From: Granulicella aggregans
GTDB lineage: Bacteria; Acidobacteriota; Terriglobia; Terriglobales; Acidobacteriaceae
DNA: 64,000 nt
NCBI RefSeq assembly: GCF_025685565.1
Contig: NZ_JAGSYE010000002.1
Coordinates: 248,001-312,000 of the forward strand
Direction: 5' to 3'
Of this stretch, positions 1 to 7,992 are shown piece by piece. The notes below the pieces were generated by a model, which searched no databases, was not told the DNA's origin, and saw only the letters and a program-made list of their open reading frames with translations. Both the position numbers and the translations under genes were made by a program. How positions within the stretch are numbered: position 1 is the first letter of the stretch; each line of letters opens with the position of its first letter.

Positions 1-136
1 ATCCTGCCGGCGAAGGTTCCGAATTCGGTAATCCGATCGTCTCCCCGTCCCTACGTGTCGCCTCCCTGAAGTGGGAGGTGTCCCTCTGTCCTGCAGCCGA
101 TTCATCCCGTTCGCCGAATCCCTTCGTCTTTAGCAT
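1..136 (-). CDS. N-terminal 45 codons of an unidentified protein, cut by the left window edge
   Basis: A reading frame starts with ATG at 136 on the minus strand and stays open to base 1. It has a strong ribosome binding site, AAGGAG at 144-149, seven bases before the ATG. The start codon overlaps the stop codon of the upstream kinase gene (TAA at 130-132), the usual sign of translational coupling. The visible residues are hydrophilic and rich in Glu, Arg, Gly and Ser, with no recognisable domain. Because the gene follows a histidine kinase, a response regulator with a disordered N-terminal extension is a reasonable guess, but nothing in these 45 residues proves it. Confidence 0.6.
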   Translation of the reverse strand, partial: MLKTKGFGERDESAAGQRDTSHFREATRRDGETIGLPNSEPSPAG

Positions 137-2955
137 GCGATCGCTCCTTCCAATCCCTGCTGGGGGCGACGCTGTCCAGCTACTCCGGGGCGAGGGATTG
201 CGGCCGTCACGCCCGTTGACGCTGGAGGGATACGCCCGGAGTGGGTCTCCGGCTCCACGCTGGATTGCAGCGTGGGGCTGGGTTGCAGCGCGGGCCAGTG
301 GATCTCGATTCGAGTCCCCACTCCAAGGCGGCTGTAGATGGCTAACTCCCCCCCGCTGGCTGAGACGAGCTCCCGAACAATCTGCAGCCCCATGCCATGC
401 CGGCGATGGCTTCTGGAATGGCCCGTCAAAGGTGGGTGTCGGGCATTATCCTGACCAGGTTTGGGAACAGGATTGATGTCGGGGCTGACGTCGATCCCGC
501 TCTGAAGACTATCCTGAAGTGATCCGTGTGTACCAGAGTGAGCGCCAATACCCTTTGCATCGACCATAGTTCGGCCCGTGCCCAGTACCTTCGCGATCTG
601 CTCCTCGCTCATGCCGCACCCCGAGTCGTCCACCGTCAGCACCATCTTGCCAGCTGGCCGGACCCACCCCTCGGAAGACGGATGAGAGGGAGCCGGACGA
701 CGCGTCTCGGCGCGACCTACTCCAATCCGGATCGCGCCGCCGTTCCGTGTCGCCGTCATGGCATTATGAACCAGATTCACCAGAATACGTTCCATCGCCT
801 CTTCGCCAACCTGGATCGGGAGCGCCGCCTGGGGTCCAAACTTCACCTCGACAGGCCCGCGAGCGATCATGGATAGCAAACTGCCCCAGCGAGTGAGCAG
901 ATCGACAAGATTGATCGGGTCACTCCCAGTGCCCGCCTTGTCTCCGATGTCCTTTGCTCCGATTTGCTTTATTCCTGCATGGGACAGCTCGGCCTCTCCC
1001 AACCTAGCTGTACTGTCCTTGCCCGGAGACTGCGCAGCCGCAGGGGCGAGCCTTCCGTCCTCAGGGTTGCCGACCCTGGGCACGCCGTCGGCTGCACCCT
1101 CCGGAAGCGCCTGAACTCGCTCCAGACAACGGTCTTTTCGTTCTTGCGATGGTTCTTGCAAAAGAGACGGCTCTAGGCGAGATGTTGCTACGAGACCAAT
1201 GCCTCCGGTCACCGGATCTTCGTCCGAAGAGAATCGGTCGCGCTGATTCGAACCCGATTCGGTGGTTCGCGAGGGCATCGAGCTTCTTGGCGTAGCTCCC
1301 TCTGCTTGCTCCGCGAAACGTTCGCCGGATGGCGCATCTGCCGGGCCGAGAGACACGTCGTCCGCTCCACCGTTCGCTCCGTCGTCCGTTCCACCGAGGA
1401 CATGGTTCTGCACAAGCTGGCGGGCATCGCTCTCGGCAAGGCTGCAGGAGGCGAGCAGACGGTCGATCAGCACCTCGCTCCGTGCCGCCAGCAGCTTCAG
1501 GTCCTGGGCGTAGTGGCTGTGCCGTGCATGGAGAACGCCCGATAGCGCCAGCAACTCGCTATACAGCTTCAGGGCGGAGAGCAGGTTACTCGCGTCATGC
1601 GCCAGCGCAGGGGCATCCGATGCCGTGCCGTTCGCTCCACGCAGGCTCGGCGTCGAAGCGGCCGGTAAGCCTTCAGGCAGAGATGTGATTCGTACATCGC
1701 CACCCTCTGCGGCTTCGAATCGTGTCTCATTCCGCATCTCGTCCCGGATCTCGCTTCGTATCTCACCCAATGTCCGGTTTAGCGTCCACTCCTGGTCCAA
1801 GTTGCCCTGGTTCAACTTGCTCTCGGCAGCCTCTGTCCGCGGAGAGAGGCTCAGCCCCGCAGACGAGAGGGGGAGACCGCCGTTACCAGGCCGTTCTGCT
1901 CTGGCGTACTCGCTGGGACAGGTCTCCCGTGCTGCCGCCACCGAAGTCTCTCTCGCGACCTCCTGCGCGGCAGACGCATCTTCTCCCGCCTTGCTCCCGC
2001 TGGCTGGGCCTGTCAAGTCAACCTCCAAGATTGGATTTTTCTTTGCGCTGAGTCTCTGGGAGCTGAGTCTCTGGGAGCTGAGTGGCTGGTCCGTGGAATC
2101 GATCGCCTCAGGCATGGACCAGAGCTGACGTGCAACCTCGGCAAAGCCGGTACCGGGGTTGCTGATCGCAGTCTCTGCTGTGGCGACAAGCTGCGTAAGG
2201 GCGCGGGTCGGCAATCCGTTCCGTGCTCCACCACTCCCGGGAAGTTCGGGGAGCTCTTGAGGCGGTGCCCAGCGGCTGGACGACTCATGCGCCAGACGAA
2301 AGATTGCGGCGCGAACGGCCTGAGGATCGAGGAGCGGTCCCCCCGCGACCGATGCTTCCGTGGAGCTGTTTGCCTCCTCGCGATGAGCGGTCTCGAATTG
2401 AGTCTCCCGCTTGTCTAGCTCTAAGTCCGGCGCTGGATCGGGGAAGTCCTGCGCTGTCCCAAAGGCTTCCGGCTGGCCGCCCTCCCCGGACAGATCTAGC
2501 CAGTCGTCGGTCCCATCCGCCTCAAGCTCGGTCTCAAAGTGGAAGACCGTCTCGAAGGCAAAGGCCGCTTCGATGGACTGACCGCTATAGCCGTTCGCCG
2601 CCCGCGCTTGATCGCCATGACGGATATCATCAGCCGGACTCCTAACAGCTTTCTCGATGCTGCCGGAGGCCGTGCTCATCGCGGGAGCTGTCCCCGGATT
2701 AGTTCCAGAATTCGTTTCAGGAGTCTGATGAGGTGACTCAGCCCGCCAGCACCGCAACCACGCCGGGCGGCCATCGTCGAGAGATGCATCGGCCTCCTCG
2801 GTGTCCATCGCTGCTAACGCTGCCTCGCTCTCTCTCTGACGATCAAGGTACCTCTTCGCCGCTTCGAGCGGGCCGGTGGTAGCGGACATCAGCCCGCGCT
2901 TCTCCGTCTTATCCGGGATCATGCTGCTCTGGATTCCCTGCATGGTGCTCTCCAA
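130..2955 (-). CDS. Soluble sensor histidine kinase with very long disordered regions
   Basis: The C-terminal part has the ATPase boxes of a histidine kinase: N box with NLVHNAMTAT near residue 722, G1 box DDSGCGM near 775, and G2 box HGMGLQIV near 852. A degenerate H box, LAHDASNLLSAL, puts the likely phosphorylated histidine at residue 453. There is no signal peptide or membrane segment, so the kinase is probably cytoplasmic. About 440 residues before the H box and 180 between it and the ATPase domain are low-complexity, rich in Glu, Ser, Ala and Gly, and look disordered. The ATP lid between G1 and G2 carries an insertion of roughly 40 residues. The frame can start at TTG 2955 or at an ATG four codons later. 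A nearly exact 15-base tandem duplication at about 2048-2080 encodes LSSQR twice. The gene is coupled to the next gene at the left edge. What it senses is unknown. Confidence 0.8.
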   Translation of the reverse strand: MESTMQGIQSSMIPDKTEKRGLMSATTGPLEAAKRYLDRQRESEAALAAMDTEEADASLDDGRPAWLRCWRAESPHQTPETNSGTNPGTAPAMSTASGSIEKAVRSPADDIRHGDQARAANGYSGQSIEAAFAFETVFHFETELEADGTDDWLDLSGEGGQPEAFGTAQDFPDPAPDLELDKRETQFETAHREEANSSTEASVAGGPLLDPQAVRAAIFRLAHESSSRWAPPQELPELPGSGGARNGLPTRALTQLVATAETAISNPGTGFAEVARQLWSMPEAIDSTDQPLSSQRLSSQRLSAKKNPILEVDLTGPASGSKAGEDASAAQEVARETSVAAARETCPSEYARAERPGNGGLPLSSAGLSLSPRTEAAESKLNQGNLDQEWTLNRTLGEIRSEIRDEMRNETRFEAAEGGDVRITSLPEGLPAASTPSLRGANGTASDAPALAHDASNLLSALKLYSELLALSGVLHARHSHYAQDLKLLAARSEVLIDRLLASCSLAESDARQLVQNHVLGGTDDGANGGADDVSLGPADAPSGERFAEQAEGATPRSSMPSRTTESGSNQRDRFSSDEDPVTGGIGLVATSRLEPSLLQEPSQERKDRCLERVQALPEGAADGVPRVGNPEDGRLAPAAAQSPGKDSTARLGEAELSHAGIKQIGAKDIGDKAGTGSDPINLVDLLTRWGSLLSMIARGPVEVKFGPQAALPIQVGEEAMERILVNLVHNAMTATRNGGAIRIGVGRAETRRPAPSHPSSEGWVRPAGKMVLTVDDSGCGMSEEQIAKVLGTGRTMVDAKGIGAHSGTHGSLQDSLQSGIDVSPDINPVPKPGQDNARHPPLTGHSRSHRRHGMGLQIVRELVSASGGELAIYSRLGVGTRIEIHWPALQPSPTLQSSVEPETHSGRIPPASTGVTAAIPRPGVAGQRRPQQGLEGAIAC

Positions 2956-3147
2956 GGCGGTTCAGGATTCCCCTTTCGGGGGATGGTGTGCGACTCCTGT
3001 ATTCACGTCGCATGCCAAACTGGAACGCACGGAACAAGTGCCTGATAAGAAGGCCCTAATCTGGAATTCCACAGCTCTTCGGCCATAGGGGTTCATTCCC
3101 GAATCGGTACCGCGGTCCATCCGTTCTCGGTGAGCCGTCCTGAAACG

Positions 3148-3176
3148 GGAGATATTCCCGCAATGGGAATATCTCC
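3148..3176. promoter_or_regulatory. Perfect 12-bp inverted repeat, candidate operator
   Basis: GGAGATATTCCC at 3148-3159 and GGGAATATCTCC at 3165-3176 are perfect inverted copies separated by GCAAT. The site lies between the divergent kinase and rph genes, about 40 bases upstream of the proposed rph -35 box. No T-run follows, so an operator is more likely than a terminator. The binding protein is unknown. Confidence 0.5.
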
Positions 3177-3215
3177 TCCAACGTTGCGCCCCATCCCTCA
3201 AGAGCTCCCCTCACG

Positions 3216-3243
3216 ATGACACCCCAGGCCACGCCACTATAAT
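3216..3243 (+). promoter_or_regulatory. rph promoter, predicted leaderless
   Basis: ATGACA at 3216-3221 (5 of 6 to the -35 consensus) and a perfect TATAAT at 3238-3243 are 16 bases apart. The ATG of rph is at 3251, so transcription should begin at or next to the start codon. No Shine-Dalgarno site precedes the ATG. Confidence 0.65.
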
Positions 3244-3250
3244 CGCGGTA

Positions 3251-4027
3251 ATGACACTTGCAATCCCCACCCAACCCGAGAGCGCCGTACCCGAGACCCT
3301 CGTGTATCGCCCCGGCAACCGCTCCGCCTCTGAACTGCGCCCCACTGTTCTCACCCCGGGGTTCAGCGCCATGCCCGAAGGCTCCGTTCTCATCGAATGC
3401 GGCAACACCCGGGTCCTCTGCAATGCCACCATCGAGCAGGGCGTCCCCGGCTGGCTGCGCAACTCTGGCCGCGGCTGGGTCACCGCCGAGTACGGTATGC
3501 TTCCCCGCGCCACCCTCACCCGCACCCCGCGCGAGAGCGAACGCGGCAAAGTGACCGGTCGCACTCACGAGATCCAGCGCCTCATCGGCCGGTCCCTGCG
3601 TTCTGTGGTCGACATGAAGGCCCTCGGCGAGCGCACCATCATCCTCGACTGCGACGTCCTGCAGGCCGACGGAGGCACCCGCACCGCCGCCATCACCGGA
3701 GCCTCGCTTGCCTTGGCGATCGCGCTCCAGAAGCTGGTCGCCGCCGGTACCTTGAAGACATCGCCCCTGACCCAGATGGTCGCGGCAACTTCCGTCGGCA
3801 TCGTCGACGGCAACGTCCTGCTCGACCTCTGCTACGAAGAAGACTCCCGCGCCGACGTCGACATGAACGTGGTGATGCTTGCGTCCGGAGGTCTCGTAGA
3901 GACCCAGGCCACCGCCGAGAAGGATCCCTACTCCCGGGCCCAGCTCACCCAGATGCTGGACGTAGCCGAGTCCGGAATCCGCTCCCTATTGGAGCTTCAG
4001 CAGGCCGCACTGGCAAAGGCCGTTTAG
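3251..4027 (+). CDS. rph: Ribonuclease PH
   Basis: This is the phosphate-dependent 3'-to-5' exoribonuclease that trims tRNA 3' ends and acts in RNA turnover as a hexameric ring in the cytoplasm. The product is 258 residues, slightly longer than the usual ~240 because of an N-terminal extension of about 18 residues. Family signatures are clear: ELRP near residue 30, [18 protein letters not shown] near 73-90, [19 protein letters not shown] near 134-152, and a [14 protein letters not shown] stretch carrying the acidic residues expected at the metal site. The start is fixed by the TATAAT box seven bases upstream. The gene stands alone and meets the cytochrome gene tail-to-tail across a strong hairpin. 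Confidence 0.96.
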   Translation: MTLAIPTQPESAVPETLVYRPGNRSASELRPTVLTPGFSAMPEGSVLIECGNTRVLCNATIEQGVPGWLRNSGRGWVTAEYGMLPRATLTRTPRESERGKVTGRTHEIQRLIGRSLRSVVDMKALGERTIILDCDVLQADGGTRTAAITGASLALAIALQKLVAAGTLKTSPLTQMVAATSVGIVDGNVLLDLCYEEDSRADVDMNVVMLASGGLVETQATAEKDPYSRAQLTQMLDVAESGIRSLLELQQAALAKAV

Positions 4028-4044
4028 CTAGGAAGACGTTGTAC

Positions 4045-4093
4045 GTTGTGAGTTCTACGTTGTACGTAAAACTCACAACGTAGAACTTACAAC
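4045..4093. terminator. Bidirectional hairpin between convergent genes
   Basis: Arms at 4045-4063 and 4075-4093 pair over 19 positions with one G-T wobble around an 11-base loop. The hairpin fills the gap between the rph stop (4027) and the end of the convergent cytochrome gene (4097), where it could terminate both. It is assembled from repeated short units of the type GTTGTACGTTGT and has no strong T-run. Confidence 0.55.
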
Positions 4094-4096
4094 CTG

Positions 4097-7000
4097 CTAC
4101 CGCTTCGTCATCATTGTCGCACCGACAGCCGGCCCCGGCGGCTCGTCCGTCACCGTATACAGCTCGCCAGCCCGCAGATACATCCGCCGCATCTCTTCGC
4201 CATTGAACGGTCTCGCCCCACGCCGCCCGAAGACTGCGAGCTGATTCCCTTCCTCATCCACCGCACGATCGCGGTCAATGCCCTTCGAGATGGCCAGCGC
4301 TCGCCCGCGCATCGGCTGCGTCGCGATCAACTCCGGCACAGGCATCGGGCTGAAGCCGTAGAAGTTCCGTTGCGTCCCCGGTGAGAAAAGCTGCACAATC
4401 CGCATCCCGTTCTTGCCATCGGCCACGAACGCGAACTGGCTCGAGCTGACCATGCCGATCTTCAGGTCGTTGACATCGTTCAGCTGACCATCAGCGTTGA
4501 AGTTCCGCACGAAGGTAGCGTGCTCCGGCTTCTCCACATCGACGATGCCGATGCCATCTTTGCCTGCGGACACGTAAGCGTAGGTCCGCGCCACGTAGAC
4601 ATTACGCGCGTCTGTAAACGGTACTGTCTCACCCACCCGTTTGATCTTCTCCGGCACGGTCACGTCGAAGACCTTCAGCCCTTCGGCATCGACCACAAAC
4701 GCATAGCGGAACTGGATCGCCACGCCGCGCCCATCATGCACCTCCGGCACCTCGGCGATCACCTTTGGATGGAGCGGATCAGCCAACTCCACAACAATCA
4801 AGCCCTTGTTCGCAAGAATGTAAGCCTTCGTTCCGCCAATCGTGATTCGCCGTGCTCCATCCAACACGCCGTTCGGGTTGAACGTGATCTCCCGGTGTAA
4901 CACGTTGTTCCGCGCGTTCCCATCGAGCAGCGTCCCGACACCCTTCGCTCCGTTCCCCACCACGATCAGACCTTCATACTTGTCCGCGACATAGAGGAAC
5001 GCATAAAGCGGTGCGATCCCCTGCTCTTCGTTCTCCGCGACCTGCGTCCGCAGTGGGTCGAGCGCCAGCGTCGACGGCGACGCAATCGACGTAGCGAACT
5101 TCGTCTTCACATAGAACCGCTGGCTCAGTGGCGAGACAGGCGCAGTCTGCAGATGCTCCGAATCATCTTTCACATCGACGTTCGCCACATCGAAGACCCG
5201 GAAGCCACCCTTACCCATCGCCGCGTAGAGATACTCACCACGCAGCTGCACCTCGAGCACCTCGTCGCCCTCATGGCTCGATCCGCCCTTGATGATCCGT
5301 CCGCCATCGACAAACTTCTTATAGTCCGACGGATACGCCAGCTTCTGGAAGTCGCTACCCGCGATCACCGGAGGCTCCGTGCTGGCCGCGACTGGCACCG
5401 CCGAAAAGCCATGGTCGCCACGCGCTACATAAACGTACTTACCCATGAAGTTCAGGAAGTTCGTTCCCTGCACCAGCAGTTGCGACATCCACGCGTTGTT
5501 ATCGCCCTTGGCCGAGACATGGCAGTCCGTGCAGCCCTTGGTCTCCTTGCCACGCACCGTATGCGGCACATAGGTGCTGAAAGCCTCTCCGCTGAACCCC
5601 GGAGCGGAGACCGTCTGCTGCGTCTGATAGATCCAGTTGCGGTTCGCGTTCTGAGAACTCACCACCACAGCGCAGGCCGATCTCACCGGCGACACCTTAT
5701 TCCCTGTCACCGTCCCATCGATGCCGAGCATGTACACATCGTCACGCAGCACCTGGAAGTTATAAGCAGTCCAGTTACGCGTCGTCTCGCCCTCATTGTG
5801 CAGCATCGGCATCTTCTGGTTGGCGGACATCGAAAGATGGCACCCGAAACAACTCGTCGTCCACGACGAGTGACAGCTCTGGCACGTCATCCGCTTGTCG
5901 CTGTGGGCCATCTCGGCGATGGGATCGGCCGCACCCCAGGTGACGCCGTCCTTCTGCATCGTCTTCGCCAGCCGCGACTTCTCGCTGTAATGCACGTTGC
6001 CCGGAGTGATGGTGTCGACCGTCTGCACGACCTCCCACTCTACCTTTGCATCCAGATTCGACCGCTGCCACAGCTTACCGTCACGCCAGTAGAACCGAGC
6101 CTGCTTGAACGGCGTACGCATCCGCAGAAGGTTCGATGAAGCATCGTTCGCCGATGCCGGCCCACTGGTCGTCAGTAGCGCCTTCTTGTAGATCGTGCCA
6201 TGGCAGTCCTGGCAGCCGATCTCGACCGCATTGCGCGTCTCGCCGTAGAGCTTGCCGTTGCCGTGCACGTCCTGCGTAAAGTGGCAGTCGATGCAGTGCA
6301 TCCCCTTCTCAAGATGGATGTCCGCAAGATGAACTGCCTTGCCCAGCGCCTCGGGATCCTCTGACGGAACGATGTTGTCATCCTTATCGAGGAGATTACC
6401 CTTGCGGTCGCGCTTGTACACCTTGCGGAAGATCCAGCCATGCGAGTGGAAGTCCGCGAACTGTGTGTCCTTCAGATTCTTGTTGAACTCCGGAGTGCCC
6501 ACTGTCTTCAGGAACTCAGGATCGGCCCAGAGCCCGCGCGCCGCGCTGCCTTCAGGGTTCCGCACCTTCACATCGTGCAGCTCCTGCTCGCTCGGATTCT
6601 GCTGCTTGTCCGGATACATCGTCTTGCCATCTGCCTCGTTGTCCCACCACGTCATGCCGTAGTACGAGACCACCATGTTCGTTCCCGGATGCACATGGCA
6701 GACCATACAGCTCGACGACGGTATGTCTTTCTGGAAGGTGTGCTGCAGAGGATGTCCGCTCTCTTCCTTGTTCACCGTCTTGTCGTTGCTGATGCTCAAC
6801 CCAGCGTTGCCATACTGCGCAATCGCGGCCGAGTGCTGCGGATCGCGGTCGTTGGCATACAACACGTGGCAACCCGAGCAGCCTGCGCCGCGATAGTCTC
6901 CCGGCTGCTCATTCGTGCCCGGCATCGAGAGCAGAGGATCGAGCAGCCTCGTCTTCTGCAGCCCCAGAAACACGGGATCAGTCCGCAGCTCCGTACCCAA

Positions 7001-7936
7001 CCCGCGGTCACTCAGCTTCGTGTCCGGCTTGCCTGGAAGATCTTCACGGTCAGGATTGCCAATCTCCGATCTTGGGCCGCCGCCGCGCTCAAACGCGCGC
7101 AGCATGTTTCCCGGCTGCGAGTACTCCCACCGCTGCAGCGGATCGAGATACGGCAGCACGCCCTTCAGCTTCGTCTCCTCCGGCGTCGGCGGAGGAAAGC
7201 TTCTCAGCCGCTCCGGCTTGCCGTTCACGTCGTAGGCCTCGCCGAAGTGTGGATTCTTCAACGGATACGCTCCGTTGTTATAGAGCGCCGCACCCCACAG
7301 CATCGCGCCGTGCGTCATCATGCTGTTCTTCACGTTGCGCGTCTCGGCCGCGTGACACCCACCGCAGGTCTCGGGCGCGACGCGAAGGTCGCCAGGGTCG
7401 GAGAACTTCACGAACTCGTAGCTCTCTTTCAACCACCGTACATACGGCCGCACCGGATGACCACCCTGCGCGAGATCCTCCGGGAAGCGGGGCTGCACAT
7501 GAGCCTTCTGCTCTTCCTCCGCATACTCGTCCGTGTCCGGCCGATGCGTCGATGTCACTTCTGCGTTTCCTCCGTGGCAGTCCGTGCACCCCAGCACGAC
7601 CGTGTCCTCGGCGTGCATGTTCGGGTGCTCGATGCCCGTGTGGCAGCTCACGCAGCCGACGCTCGCGAGCTTCGCCTGCTCCGCCGTCTCCGTCTGAATC
7701 GTAGGACGCAGCTTGATCCGCAAGGGCTCAGGCGGCAGCGGCCCTGGACTAGGCACCGGTGCAGGTACCGTCTTCACCGCCGGCTGTTGCATCGCGGGTT
7801 CAGCTTGCTGCGCAAGCACCCACCGTACCGGGCTCTTCGACACTGCCCCCGCAACAAGACACACGGCCGCGATCACCAGCAGCGTCCTGCGCAACGCCTG
7901 CTTCGACTCTCGCGACCATGATCTAAACACCAGCAT
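4097..7936 (-). CDS. Secreted decahaem cytochrome c with C-terminal LVIVD beta-propeller
   Basis: The 1279-residue product has an N-terminal hydrophobic signal (about residues 18-42) and ten CxxCH haem c motifs spread from about residue 95 to 805: CVSCH, CTDCH, CGGCH, CSGCH, CMVCH, CIDCH, CQDCH, CQSCH, CFGCH and CTDCH. From about 870 to the end are repeated units such as GLIVVELADP, GLKVFDVTVP, GIGIVDVEKP and GMRIVQLF, typical of LVIVD-type propellers. It should be a periplasmic or surface electron carrier. It follows a beta-barrel gene by 56 bases on the same strand, with a GAGG site before its ATG. The pair resembles porin-cytochrome conduits, but the partner substrate is unknown. Several extra histidines could be distal haem ligands. 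Confidence 0.85.
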   Translation of the reverse strand: MLVFRSWSRESKQALRRTLLVIAAVCLVAGAVSKSPVRWVLAQQAEPAMQQPAVKTVPAPVPSPGPLPPEPLRIKLRPTIQTETAEQAKLASVGCVSCHTGIEHPNMHAEDTVVLGCTDCHGGNAEVTSTHRPDTDEYAEEEQKAHVQPRFPEDLAQGGHPVRPYVRWLKESYEFVKFSDPGDLRVAPETCGGCHAAETRNVKNSMMTHGAMLWGAALYNNGAYPLKNPHFGEAYDVNGKPERLRSFPPPTPEETKLKGVLPYLDPLQRWEYSQPGNMLRAFERGGGPRSEIGNPDREDLPGKPDTKLSDRGLGTELRTDPVFLGLQKTRLLDPLLSMPGTNEQPGDYRGAGCSGCHVLYANDRDPQHSAAIAQYGNAGLSISNDKTVNKEESGHPLQHTFQKDIPSSSCMVCHVHPGTNMVVSYYGMTWWDNEADGKTMYPDKQQNPSEQELHDVKVRNPEGSAARGLWADPEFLKTVGTPEFNKNLKDTQFADFHSHGWIFRKVYKRDRKGNLLDKDDNIVPSEDPEALGKAVHLADIHLEKGMHCIDCHFTQDVHGNGKLYGETRNAVEIGCQDCHGTIYKKALLTTSGPASANDASSNLLRMRTPFKQARFYWRDGKLWQRSNLDAKVEWEVVQTVDTITPGNVHYSEKSRLAKTMQKDGVTWGAADPIAEMAHSDKRMTCQSCHSSWTTSCFGCHLSMSANQKMPMLHNEGETTRNWTAYNFQVLRDDVYMLGIDGTVTGNKVSPVRSACAVVVSSQNANRNWIYQTQQTVSAPGFSGEAFSTYVPHTVRGKETKGCTDCHVSAKGDNNAWMSQLLVQGTNFLNFMGKYVYVARGDHGFSAVPVAASTEPPVIAGSDFQKLAYPSDYKKFVDGGRIIKGGSSHEGDEVLEVQLRGEYLYAAMGKGGFRVFDVANVDVKDDSEHLQTAPVSPLSQRFYVKTKFATSIASPSTLALDPLRTQVAENEEQGIAPLYAFLYVADKYEGLIVVGNGAKGVGTLLDGNARNNVLHREITFNPNGVLDGARRITIGGTKAYILANKGLIVVELADPLHPKVIAEVPEVHDGRGVAIQFRYAFVVDAEGLKVFDVTVPEKIKRVGETVPFTDARNVYVARTYAYVSAGKDGIGIVDVEKPEHATFVRNFNADGQLNDVNDLKIGMVSSSQFAFVADGKNGMRIVQLFSPGTQRNFYGFSPMPVPELIATQPMRGRALAISKGIDRDRAVDEEGNQLAVFGRRGARPFNGEEMRRMYLRAGELYTVTDEPPGPAVGATMMTKR

Positions 7937-7992
7937 TCACCGCTTCCCTCATATCAAACGAACAAGGCAAAACGCACATCGTACGGCCGCAC

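Noticed and set aside
2048..2085. Tandem duplication of CTGAGTCTCTGGGAG as a regulatory repeat
   Set aside because: It lies in frame inside the disordered part of the kinase and only duplicates LSSQR, so it is ordinary slippage.
6440..7921. A 493-codon open frame on the plus strand
   Set aside because: It lies fully antisense to the decahaem cytochrome gene, is rich in Arg, His and Leu as expected from a mirrored high-G+C gene, and has no recognisable domain.
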